A stretch of 8,600 bases of DNA from RUG14130 sp045598325 (GCA_045598325.1 JAZLLT010000106.1:1-8600); one strand, 5' to 3'. Numbered from the stretch's first letter, positions 1 through 6,062 are shown. Notes: generated from the sequence alone by a model not told the origin. Program-made: numbers and translations.

Positions 1-410
1 GCGGTGCACTTTACGGTCTTGCCCTTGGGAACGGTCAGCAGCGCCTTGCCTTTCACGGTCGCCTTGTCGCGCATGTGGACATTGCCGGTGGTCTTGACGG
101 TGCCGATGCTCTTCACATCATCGTGCAGATACACGGAAGAAGCCCAGCCGGTGGTCTTGCCGTTCGCCGTCGTCACTTTGTACCACACTACCCCGCGCTC
201 GTCGGTTTCCCAGGTGTCTCCGTCATAGATGACCTTGTCACCCTTGTGGATCACATGGATGATCTTGTTGTTCAGGCCAGGGCCCTGACGCAGGTTGCAG
301 TTGCCGGTGGCGGTCAGGTAACTGTAGGTCCAGAATTCGGCCATGGCTGCGGTGCAGAATACAGTTGCCAGTACGAGTACGATTGCGATGATCTTCTTGA
401 TAGCCTTCAT
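1..410 (-). CDS. Secreted SH3b-domain protein, 5' part only
   Basis: The first 136 codons of a gene that runs off the left edge of the window. Residues 1-24 form a clear signal peptide: a Lys-rich start (MKAIKKI), a hydrophobic core, and an AMA site before Glu25, so the product should be exported. Residues about 33-96 look like a bacterial SH3 (SH3b/SH3_3) domain, with the hallmark NLRQGPG (39-45), then VIHKGDKV (53-60) and a W-Y-K-V strand followed by GWASS (88-92). A second, more divergent copy starts near residue 105 (VHMRDKATVKGK, then VPKGKTV). SH3b repeats usually bind peptidoglycan or the cell wall, often as targeting modules of hydrolases; whether an enzymatic domain follows is not visible. 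The start at 410 is supported by a GGAGG at 421-425, 10 nt upstream in an A-rich leader. Family assignment is firm, function open. Confidence 0.88.
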   Translation of the reverse strand, partial: MKAIKKIIAIVLVLATVFCTAAMAEFWTYSYLTATGNCNLRQGPGLNNKIIHVIHKGDKVIYDGDTWETDERGVVWYKVTTANGKTTGWASSVYLHDDVKSIGTVKTTGNVHMRDKATVKGKALLTVPKGKTVKCT

Positions 411-685
411 TGTTTTTTTTCCTCCGTTTTTTGTCCGCGCTCTTTGGCGCTCGTTTTTGTTTGACGCCTGTATATACGAGGGGATGCAGAGGATGGCTAC
501 TGAAAAGAAAAGATTTTTGAAAAAAGTTTTGGACGCGTCCCTTGTGTTGCTGTATTTCGTGAAATCCGCGGTTTCGCCGGGCAGTTGCACGGGATATTGC
601 CGCAGACACATGGAACATCATTCCATCGAAGAACAGCCTTGCCGGTTGCACCGTAGGGGCGGATAGTATCCGCCCGCTGTGCAGG
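411..685. other. Intergenic region between fusion gene and SH3b gene
   Basis: About 275 bp without a gene I can support. It holds the leader of the SH3b gene (A-rich, with GGAGG at 421-425), an A/T-rich patch at about 500-530, the palindrome GGACGCGTCC at 531-540, and a palindromic repeat next to the fusion gene stop (separate entry). A TATATA at 471-476 could be part of a -10 box for the SH3b gene, but I see no convincing -35 at the right distance. Confidence 0.5.
653..676. repeat. Short palindromic repeat, CGGATA-arm type
   Basis: Perfect inverted repeat GGGCGGATA (657-665), one central base, TATCCGCCC (667-675), preceded by GTAGG. The same outer frame (GTAGGGG ... CCCG) appears around the palindrome at 2735-2753 on the opposite strand, and the same arms reappear at 2776-2792. 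It begins 10 bp after the stop of the fusion gene, so the transcript would form a strong hairpin there, but no T-run follows on the minus strand and a classical terminator is not shown. Confidence 0.75.
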
Positions 686-2551
686 TTATCCGATTCCGAT
701 CTCCGCGTATCCGATAGCCGCGCGGTTTTTCGTGTAGGTCACATAGAGCGTATTTTTCTCGATGTGCAGGCTCGGATAGGAAAATTCTGCGCCGCGATCC
801 CCGCATAGAGGCGCGTCCTCGAGCACCTTGAAATCGGTGAAACTCCTTCCGTTATCCTCCGATACCAGGATCACAAGGGGCGTGCGCGCCGCCCAGTTGC
901 CCGAAACGGGATTCAGGGCGAGGTACAGTTTTCCTTTATGATACGCCGTGTCTATTCCGCTGTTGTTGTTGGGAATGCCCGTATTGTACGCTTTGCACCA
1001 GGTCTTTCCGCCGTCTTTCGAGTCCGCGCGGTAAAGGAAGCCGCAGGTGGTGCGCAGGAAGGCGTGGACAGTCCCGGGCGCGCTCTCCCACAGGGCAGGC
1101 TGGATGGCGCCTTTACCGCTCATTTGGGGCAGAGGGATATCGCTCAATTTCTCATAGGTTTGACCGTTATCACAGGACACATCGGCATGGGGACGCCACG
1201 CGTCCGCCGTTTCCACGGAATTTGGGGCGAGCAGCGCTCCGCTTGTCAGGCGGACGGGTTTGGTTCGCACGGGACCGCAGGCGGCACCGTAGGGCGCGGG
1301 CTTTGTCCAGGTCCTGCCGCCGTCAAAGGATTCCGTATGCCAACTGACCCAGTCCGGTATCTCCTTGCCCACCTTGAAGGTCACGCGCACGCCGCCGGGG
1401 ATGTCATAGATCACGGGATTCCAGTGGGCGGATTTTTCCACCTTAGCGATGCACACGGGCGCCTGCCAAACACCGCCCACGCACAGAGACAGCCAAATGC
1501 CCACATCGTCCGCCTTTTCGTACGCGCCCGCGAAGTACACAACATAGGTCACATCGTCTTTGCGGAACACGCAGGAAGCGTGGCAGGAGGGAAAGGCGCT
1601 GCCGGGCGCAAAGAGGGTCTTCACCTCCGCGCGGGGCAGAAGCCGCGTGCGCAGGCACTCGAAACCTGCGGAAAACGCGTCCATTTCCTTGATCTGGCTC
1701 TCGGTGAGGGGCGGTTTTCCGTTGCGGGTCACCATGGTTTTCAGGATTCCCCGCTTCATGAGGACATACTTCGCGTTGGCGGGATAATTCTGATACTCGA
1801 TGGTACTCGCGCTCGAAATGCCGCTGCAGACGAGGGAAGCCGCCGCCTGATCGGGAACATCCTGATTGAGGGCGTTTTTCAGCATGCGGAACCACTCGGG
1901 GATGATGTTGAGCATCACGCCGGAATATCCCGCCGCGCCCGACATGAGGCTGTCAAAGAGGGTCGCGGCGTTGGCGTTATACAAAGCGATGCCGCTTCCG
2001 GTGAGCAGGCGGAGCCGCTTTTTGATCTCGCCGATTTTACAGCAGGTGTCCTTGATGAAATCGAACCTGCCGTCCTTTTTCATGGCGGAGATGAGTTTGG
2101 GCGTGATGAAGCGCTTGTAGGGATAGGGGCACTCGTAAACGCCGAGGCGGGTGTTTCCGGAAAGCGCCATCAGGATGGTCTTCATGTTTTTGACCGCCGT
2201 GTCTTCGCTTTCCTCCGCAGCGGCAAAGCGGTTGTTGACCAGGATCACCGCGTCGGGCTTCAGCATTTCAAGGCGTTTGAGGTAGGAGATCTGTTCGGCA
2301 AGCCCGTCCTGCGTATGCCCCGAAACCACGCATTTGATGCGGTTTTTGCGGCATTCCTTTATGGAAAACGCGGCAAGTTCCAGTTTTTCCTCATCGGAAA
2401 GAAAGAACATCTCGCTGCTCTGGCAGACGGCAAAAATGCCGTCGACGGGAAGACGGGCATAAAACGCGATGAGTTTTCCGAGAGACGGATAATCGATTTT
2501 TCCCTCTTTGGTAAAGGGCGTGATGATGGTTGGATAAAGTCCGATTTTCAT
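686..2551 (-). CDS. Fused aldolase (DHDPS/NanA family) and neuraminidase-like BNR protein
   Basis: A 621-residue protein with two complete enzyme modules in one frame. Residues 1 to about 303 form a dihydrodipicolinate synthase/N-acetylneuraminate lyase barrel: LYPTIITPF at 5-13, the catalytic Tyr in GVYECP (Tyr139), and the Schiff-base Lys in FIKDT (Lys167). The usual GxTGE pyruvate-binding loop is replaced by CQSSE (43-47). Residues about 310-621 resemble predicted neuraminidases of the BNR_2 type (COG4692-like): CHAS (323-326), HWNPV (376-380), four Asp-box motifs (408-415, 459-466, 511-518, 564-571), NSGID (530-534) and EFSYP (589-593). No signal peptide, so cytoplasmic. The plausible job is release of an acid sugar such as sialic acid and its cleavage to pyruvate plus an aldehyde sugar; the substrate is inferred. 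The start at 2551 is fixed by GGAGG (2558-2562) and a -10 box at 2580-2585, which exclude longer versions of the frame. Confidence 0.87.
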   Translation of the reverse strand: MKIGLYPTIITPFTKEGKIDYPSLGKLIAFYARLPVDGIFAVCQSSEMFFLSDEEKLELAAFSIKECRKNRIKCVVSGHTQDGLAEQISYLKRLEMLKPDAVILVNNRFAAAEESEDTAVKNMKTILMALSGNTRLGVYECPYPYKRFITPKLISAMKKDGRFDFIKDTCCKIGEIKKRLRLLTGSGIALYNANAATLFDSLMSGAAGYSGVMLNIIPEWFRMLKNALNQDVPDQAAASLVCSGISSASTIEYQNYPANAKYVLMKRGILKTMVTRNGKPPLTESQIKEMDAFSAGFECLRTRLLPRAEVKTLFAPGSAFPSCHASCVFRKDDVTYVVYFAGAYEKADDVGIWLSLCVGGVWQAPVCIAKVEKSAHWNPVIYDIPGGVRVTFKVGKEIPDWVSWHTESFDGGRTWTKPAPYGAACGPVRTKPVRLTSGALLAPNSVETADAWRPHADVSCDNGQTYEKLSDIPLPQMSGKGAIQPALWESAPGTVHAFLRTTCGFLYRADSKDGGKTWCKAYNTGIPNNNSGIDTAYHKGKLYLALNPVSGNWAARTPLVILVSEDNGRSFTDFKVLEDAPLCGDRGAEFSYPSLHIEKNTLYVTYTKNRAAIGYAEIGIG

Positions 2552-2579
2552 AAGGCACCTCCGGCAGTTCATTGCCATC

Positions 2580-2607
2580 ATTATACCCCCGCGGGCGGAA
2601 AACGCAA
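2580..2607 (-). promoter_or_regulatory. Promoter of the fusion gene
   Basis: A perfect TATAAT (minus strand, 2580-2585) lies 28 bp upstream of the start codon. The best -35 is TTGCGT at 2602-2607 with a 16-bp spacer; it matches the consensus only in TTG. The weak -35 and its overlap with the inverted repeat at 2597-2616 suggest a regulated promoter. Confidence 0.65.
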
Positions 2608-2616
2608 GCGTTTTCC
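2597..2616. promoter_or_regulatory. Operator-like inverted repeat over the -35 region
   Basis: Perfect 9-bp arms, GGAAAACGC and GCGTTTTCC, around a 2-bp centre. The AAACG...CGTTT symmetry is typical of LacI/GalR-family (including CcpA-like) operators. The 2-base centre is too short for a stable RNA loop, which favours a protein-binding DNA site over a terminator. Its overlap with the -35 box fits repression of the sugar-acid fusion gene, either by carbon control or by a local sugar sensor. No such regulator gene is in the window. The assignment to a family is inference. Confidence 0.5.
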
Positions 2617-2733
2617 TGACACCCCGCCTCCGATCGTGTATTTTGCCCGGAAATAGAGAATCTGCAGGCGAGAATATGGTCATCAACGAACAACCGCCGT
2701 GCGGAATTTCGCGCGTCGGTTGATATTTGGGAA

Positions 2734-2758
2734 CGGGAGGCTGCCAGCCTCCCCTACG
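2734..2758. repeat. Short palindromic repeat, AGGCTG-arm type
   Basis: Perfect 9-bp inverted repeat GGGAGGCTG (2735-2743), one base, CAGCCTCCC (2745-2753), followed by CTACG. Read on the minus strand it starts CGTAGGGGAGG, matching the frame CGTAGGGGCGG of the repeat at 653-676, while the inner arms differ. It lies 17 bp from the next repeat at 2776. Confidence 0.75.
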
Positions 2759-2770
2759 ATAACGGTATCC

Positions 2771-2795
2771 GTAGTGGCGGATATCATCCGCCCGC
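2771..2795. repeat. Short palindromic repeat, CGGAT-arm type
   Basis: Inverted repeat GGCGGAT (2776-2782), 3 bases, ATCCGCC (2786-2792), with flanks GTAGT and CGC. It is a variant of the repeat at 653-676 (same arms, same left flank GTAG) and is in the same plus-strand orientation. Confidence 0.7.
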
Positions 2796-2840
2796 ATTGC
2801 TTGTAAGCAGTTATTCCGCAGAAGGGTGACCGACCTCATC

Positions 2841-2957
2841 CGTCGCGGCTTTGCCGTGACACCTTCTCGCCTGCGGGCTCGGTCCCGGTTTGGCTCTCGA
2901 TGTCCCCCGGACATCGATTCACTCCCAAACCGCGCTTCGCGTCCCATAGGGGAAGGT
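2841..2957. repeat. Nested hairpin element, possible non-autonomous repeat
   Basis: Several inverted repeats sit one inside another. GTCGCGGC (2842-2849) pairs with GCCGTGAC (2853-2860) with one wobble. ACCTTCTC (2861-2868) pairs with GGGAAGGT (2950-2957) with one wobble, and encloses CGGTTTGG (2886-2893) with CCAAACCG (2925-2932), which in turn encloses a perfect 9-bp hairpin (2897-2905 with 2909-2917, CCC loop). The arrangement could fold as a branched or long cruciform structure. No transposase or open gene is associated. It resembles repeated intergenic elements of Clostridia, judged by general appearance only. Confidence 0.6.
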
Positions 2958-2990
2958 AAGGGGGTGACGAACGATCGGGCGACAAATCGG

Positions 2991-3011
2991 CGGGAGGCTA
3001 TCAGCCTCCCG
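2991..3011. repeat. Short palindromic repeat after the GH35 stop
   Basis: Inverted repeat GGGAGGCT (2992-2999), 3 bases, AGCCTCCC (3003-3010), the same arm type as at 2735-2753. It begins 9 bp after the GH35 stop codon. It could slow or end transcription as a hairpin but has no T-run on the minus strand. Confidence 0.7.
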
Positions 3012-3019
3012 CACCCTAT

Positions 3020-4780
3020 TTACAGTTTTCCGTCGATGCTCATGCTGTCCGAAAGCACCGCTTCGGGCACCTCGTAACCGTCCAGTTCCAGAACGGTCAA
3101 TGTGTTCAGCCCCTTCTTCATAAAGGGCGCAGGCAGATACGCGCTCCTCTGGGGACCGATCTCCCAGTGGCGGGAAAGAGGCTTTCCGTTTACGAAGATG
3201 ACGCCTTTTTTGAAGCCGGGCAGTTTCACGAAGGTGTCTTTGGGCTCCTCGCCCGCGTCGAAAGTACCCATCAGGAACACGGGACGGCCGTCAAAAGCGG
3301 CGGGCGCGTCCGACATTTCAAGACCGCTCACATCTTTCATCGGCAGGGGGATGACATCCCAGCCGTAGACGAACTGCTGACCGAGGCGCACGCCTTCGGT
3401 GATGCCCTTAAAATCGCGCAGGTACGGACCGTAATTCGTGCGGCCCATGTTCTCCACGAGGATGTCGAGGCGCGCGCCTTTTTCGGGAACGGAAAAACAG
3501 ACGGAAGATTTCTCGTCGTTTCTGTAGATAATGCCCTTGAATACGCCGTCCACGAATACATGAGCGCGGTCGCGAACCTCCTGAATGTTCAGGCGCAGTT
3601 CCTCGCGGGGACCCTTCACAAAGGAGGAATAGAGGATGAAGCCATAGCCCTCATTGAATTTCTCCATGGGTTTCGGCGCGGCGGAACGGTACTTTTTGCC
3701 CAGTTTTTCTGCGTTTTTCAACAGATCCGCGCACTTTGTGAGTTTCACCGTCCCGTAGTTGCCCTTGGGGCAGTCGGACGCGTCCGTCCCCTCCGGAACG
3801 GCGGCGTATTTTTTGAGCGTCTCTTTGAACAGGCGGTACTTGGGCGTGATGTCGCCGCACTCATTAAGGGGCGCATCGTCGTCATAACTGGAAATGGTGG
3901 GCTGATATTCATTGGGTTTCGGGCAGTTCGCGCCGTTCATGAAGCCGAAATTGGTGCCGCCGTGGAACATGTAGGCGGACACACTCGCCCCGCAGGAAAG
4001 AATCTCGTCAAAACATTCCTCCGCTTCCTTCGGCGGGCGGGAATGGTGTTCCTCGCCCCAGTGGTCGAACCAGCCGTTCCAGAATTCCGCGCACATGAGG
4101 GGACCATCGGGATCGTATTCCTTGAGGAGGGCGAACCTTTGCTTCGCACCGGAACCGAAATTCACCGTAGGCTGCACGCCGGAGAGAGTGCCGCCCGTCA
4201 GCATCCAGTGGGTATCGCCGTCGGAGGTGAAGAGTTGGGAGGCACCCAGAGAAAGCAGTTTTTCCTTGATATGGGTCAGATATTCCGTGTCGTCTCCGTA
4301 ACTGCCGTACTCGTTTTCCACTTGCAGCATGAGCACATTTCCGCCGTTGTCGATGAGATTTCCGCGGATGGCGTCCATGGCGTGAGTGAGGTAATCATCC
4401 ACGAATTTCACATAGGTCTCGTCCATGCAGCGCAGGGCGCAGTCGTATTTCAGCAGCCACCAGGGCAGTCCGCCGAACTCCCACTCGGAGCAGATGTAGG
4501 GGCCGGGACGCACGATGGCATAGAGCCCCACTTCCTGCGCGAGGGACAGAAACGCGCTCACATCCAGCATGCCGTCCGTCAAAAAGGTATTTTCATCGGG
4601 CATGTGGGCGTTCCACGCCATGTAGGTCTCCACGGTGTTGAAGCCGCAGGCTTTGAGTTTCATGAGCCTGTCCCGCCAGTATTCGCGGGGCACGCGGAAA
4701 TAGTGGATCGCGCCGCTCAGGATGCGAAGCGGCTTTCCGTTCAGACAAAAGGAACCGTCTTTTACCATGAATCTGCCCAT
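3020..4780 (-). CDS. Glycoside hydrolase family 35 beta-galactosidase
   Basis: A 586-residue protein of usual length for bacterial GH35 enzymes, which remove terminal beta-linked galactose by a retaining mechanism. The TIM-barrel half (about 1-325) shows LSGAIHYFRVP (21-31), GFNTVETYMAWN (46-57), RPGPYICSEWEFGGLPWWL (91-109), QVENEYGSYG (153-162) with the acid/base Glu157, and AEFWNGWFDHWG (231-242) with the nucleophile Glu232, then FHGGTNFGF (272-280). The C-terminal half (about 330-586) fits the family's galactose-binding-like beta domains (NGKPLSRHWEIGPQ at 531-544). No signal peptide, so the substrate must be cytoplasmic. The start at 4780 is placed by GGAGG (4786-4790), 5 nt upstream; Met5 is a less likely start. 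It has its own strong promoter and precedes the aldolase-neuraminidase fusion, suggesting shared glycan use. The exact linkage it cuts is unknown. Confidence 0.95.
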   Translation of the reverse strand: MGRFMVKDGSFCLNGKPLRILSGAIHYFRVPREYWRDRLMKLKACGFNTVETYMAWNAHMPDENTFLTDGMLDVSAFLSLAQEVGLYAIVRPGPYICSEWEFGGLPWWLLKYDCALRCMDETYVKFVDDYLTHAMDAIRGNLIDNGGNVLMLQVENEYGSYGDDTEYLTHIKEKLLSLGASQLFTSDGDTHWMLTGGTLSGVQPTVNFGSGAKQRFALLKEYDPDGPLMCAEFWNGWFDHWGEEHHSRPPKEAEECFDEILSCGASVSAYMFHGGTNFGFMNGANCPKPNEYQPTISSYDDDAPLNECGDITPKYRLFKETLKKYAAVPEGTDASDCPKGNYGTVKLTKCADLLKNAEKLGKKYRSAAPKPMEKFNEGYGFILYSSFVKGPREELRLNIQEVRDRAHVFVDGVFKGIIYRNDEKSSVCFSVPEKGARLDILVENMGRTNYGPYLRDFKGITEGVRLGQQFVYGWDVIPLPMKDVSGLEMSDAPAAFDGRPVFLMGTFDAGEEPKDTFVKLPGFKKGVIFVNGKPLSRHWEIGPQRSAYLPAPFMKKGLNTLTVLELDGYEVPEAVLSDSMSIDGKL

Positions 4781-4808
4781 AACTGCCTCCGGAATTTCAT
4801 TTGCTCCC

Positions 4809-4837
4809 ATTATACCAAATCCCCCCGCTTCTATCAA
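4809..4837 (-). promoter_or_regulatory. Strong sigma-A promoter of the GH35 gene
   Basis: On the minus strand TTGATA (4832-4837) and a perfect TATAAT (4809-4814) are separated by exactly 17 bp. Transcription should start near 4802, giving a leader of about 20 nt with the GGAGG site. The -35 box falls inside the loop of the hairpin that follows the acetyltransferase gene. Confidence 0.85.
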
Positions 4838-4849
4838 GAGCGGAGGGAT
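4819..4849 (-). terminator. Hairpin after the acetyltransferase gene, overlapping the next promoter
   Basis: Eleven base pairs (AGCGGAGGGAT, 4839-4849, with ATCCCCCCGCT, 4819-4829, one G-U wobble on the minus-strand RNA) around a 9-nt loop, starting 6 bp after the stop. The tail is only TTTGGTAT, so termination may be partial. The stem-loop contains the -35 box of the GH35 promoter. Confidence 0.6.
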
Positions 4850-4855
4850 CATTGT

Positions 4856-5386
4856 TTATAGGAATTCCACATCCGTGACCTGTTCCAGTTCCCGCCAGAA
4901 GGCGTCCCAGTCGCTTTCGGTCACATTGCCGCCATGGCTCAGAATCACATAGTTTTCGCCGCGCCAGTTGTAGGTGAGTTCCGTTTTGCGGTAACCGTTT
5001 CTTTCGTAAAACGCGATGCGCCTTTCCCGCTCGGCGCGGTTTTTCGCGCCTTCTTCGGGCAATTCCACATCCACGATGATGCGCTTGCCGGGGCACCGTT
5101 CGGCTGCCGCCCGGAGCGCGCAACTCCCGCAGCCTCTGCCCCGCAGTTCTTCCTCGATGGCGAAATAGATGATGTGGACGATTTCCGCCGTATTGAGCAG
5201 AGTCATGAAGCCTGCGAAAACATCGTCCTCGTACAGGGCAATGAACTCCACCGCGCCCGTTTTGTCTACCATCAGGTCCTTGAGGTCGCGCAGTTCGTTT
5301 TCGGGAAAGGATCGGTAATAGAGATCTTCAAAGGCTTCTCTGTCGGAAAATTCGTCGCCGCGCGGCCAGATTTCTACGATTTTCAT
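4856..5386 (-). CDS. GNAT-family N-acetyltransferase
   Basis: A 176-residue acyltransferase that would move an acetyl group from acetyl-CoA to an amine; the acceptor cannot be named. The GNAT motif A is clear: IIYFAIEEELRGRGCGSCAL (72-91), where RGRGCG (82-87) binds the CoA pyrophosphate, preceded by the strand DDVFAGFMTLL (54-64). The late FYERNGYRKTE (127-137) is the usual C-terminal GNAT motif. It starts 1 nt after the stop of the YczE-type gene (TGA, C, ATG), so the two are probably translationally coupled; GGGTGA within the end of the upstream gene is the only ribosome site. A GTG 9 nt earlier (5395) would give 179 residues and cannot be excluded. Confidence 0.9.
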   Translation of the reverse strand: MKIVEIWPRGDEFSDREAFEDLYYRSFPENELRDLKDLMVDKTGAVEFIALYEDDVFAGFMTLLNTAEIVHIIYFAIEEELRGRGCGSCALRAAAERCPGKRIIVDVELPEEGAKNRAERERRIAFYERNGYRKTELTYNWRGENYVILSHGGNVTESDWDAFWRELEQVTDVEFL

Positions 5387-5387
5387 G

Positions 5388-6062
5388 TCATTCACCCGCG
5401 AAAACGCGGATGGATTCCTGGATCTTCTGATGGCGGATGCCGGTAGCGTCGAACTTCACGCTCATGAACGCCGCCTGCATGATGGGGCCGGACGCGAAGG
5501 CGCACAGGATGGTGCCGATGCCCACGGGACCGCCCAGCAGCCAGCCCATGAGGGTCGCGGCGGACAAAAGCGCGATGCTGACCACGCCGATGGGGATTTT
5601 GGGCACTCTGCGGGAAAGACCCACCAGCAGGGTGTCGCGGGGACCGCAGCCCAGCGCCGCTTTCATATAGAGCATCTGGGTGTAGCCGATGATGACGAGC
5701 CCCACGAGGATCATGGCGATGCTGCCGAAAAGCGTTTTCGGCACGGGCACGATGTCCAGCCAATCAAAAAAGTCCACGGCTTTGCCCACGGTGAAGGCGT
5801 CGATGAACATGGCGATGCCGATGTGCTCGCGCAGCAGGATGTCGATGACCAGAATGCACAGAGACACGGCGATGGACGCGTTGCCGTACAGGATGTGAAA
5901 GGTTTTGGACAGACCCAGATTCAGCACATCCCAGGGTGCCGCGCCGATATTCGCGTGGACGGTGAGATACACGCCCAGCCCGTTCACAAACAGACTGACC
6001 GCCGCCATGAGTTCGGAAATCAGAATCTGCCCGGTTGTTTTGTTTTTCCCGAAGAAGTCCAT
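5388..6062 (-). CDS. YczE/YitT-type integral membrane protein
   Basis: A 224-residue protein with about five or six hydrophobic segments (roughly 14-37, 60-78, 82-100, 111-133, 157-177, 179-203). It carries the YczE-family (COG2364-like) signature twice: IGAAPWDVLNLGLS (39-52) and LGCGPRDTLLVGLS (137-150), which points to an internal duplication of the membrane unit. The biochemical role of this family is not established; transport has been suggested. Start at 6062 is set by GGAGG (6068-6072), 5 nt upstream; an ATG at 6080 lies before this site and is rejected. It is the first gene of a two-gene unit with the GNAT acetyltransferase, driven by a promoter at 6092-6119. Confidence 0.88.
   Translation of the reverse strand: MDFFGKNKTTGQILISELMAAVSLFVNGLGVYLTVHANIGAAPWDVLNLGLSKTFHILYGNASIAVSLCILVIDILLREHIGIAMFIDAFTVGKAVDFFDWLDIVPVPKTLFGSIAMILVGLVIIGYTQMLYMKAALGCGPRDTLLVGLSRRVPKIPIGVVSIALLSAATLMGWLLGGPVGIGTILCAFASGPIMQAAFMSVKFDATGIRHQKIQESIRVFAGE

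Larger units (their letters stand above)
2617..3019. other. Repeat-rich intergenic region between GH35 and fusion genes
   Basis: About 400 bp with no convincing gene; frames through it are open only because of palindromic GC-rich sequence and lack ribosome binding sites. From right to left it carries a palindromic repeat just after the GH35 stop (2992-3010), a nested hairpin element (about 2841-2957), two more short palindromic repeats (2776-2792 and 2735-2753) and a weakly symmetrical stretch bounded by ATCAAC (2682-2687) and GTTGAT (2719-2724). The rest, 2617-2681, shows nothing I recognise. Confidence 0.6.

Noticed and set aside
484..666. Small plus-strand frame of about 57-61 codons with a hydrophobic stretch
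   Set aside because: Poor ribosome-site spacing, it overlaps the leader side of the SH3b gene and its end is made by the palindromic repeat; no support for coding.
938..2656. Long plus-strand open frame opposite the fusion gene (over 570 codons)
   Set aside because: It mirrors codon use of the minus-strand gene, shows no family motifs and lacks a ribosome site; the minus-strand frame has the catalytic motifs.
2552..2947. N-terminal extension of the fusion protein up to 2947
   Set aside because: It would run through the promoter, the operator-like repeat and palindromic repeats; the ribosome site and TATAAT place the start at 2551.
2821..2970. Insertion sequence
   Set aside because: No transposase frame and no terminal repeats with target duplication that I can see; kept only as a structured repeat.
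653..3011. CRISPR array
   Set aside because: The repeats are few, short, palindromic and irregularly spaced (17 bp to about 2 kb), with no spacers of uniform length and no cas gene.
3167..4861. Long plus-strand open frame opposite the GH35 gene
   Set aside because: His/Ala/Val-rich translation typical of the complement of a GC-rich gene, no recognisable motif; the minus-strand frame is an unmistakable GH35.
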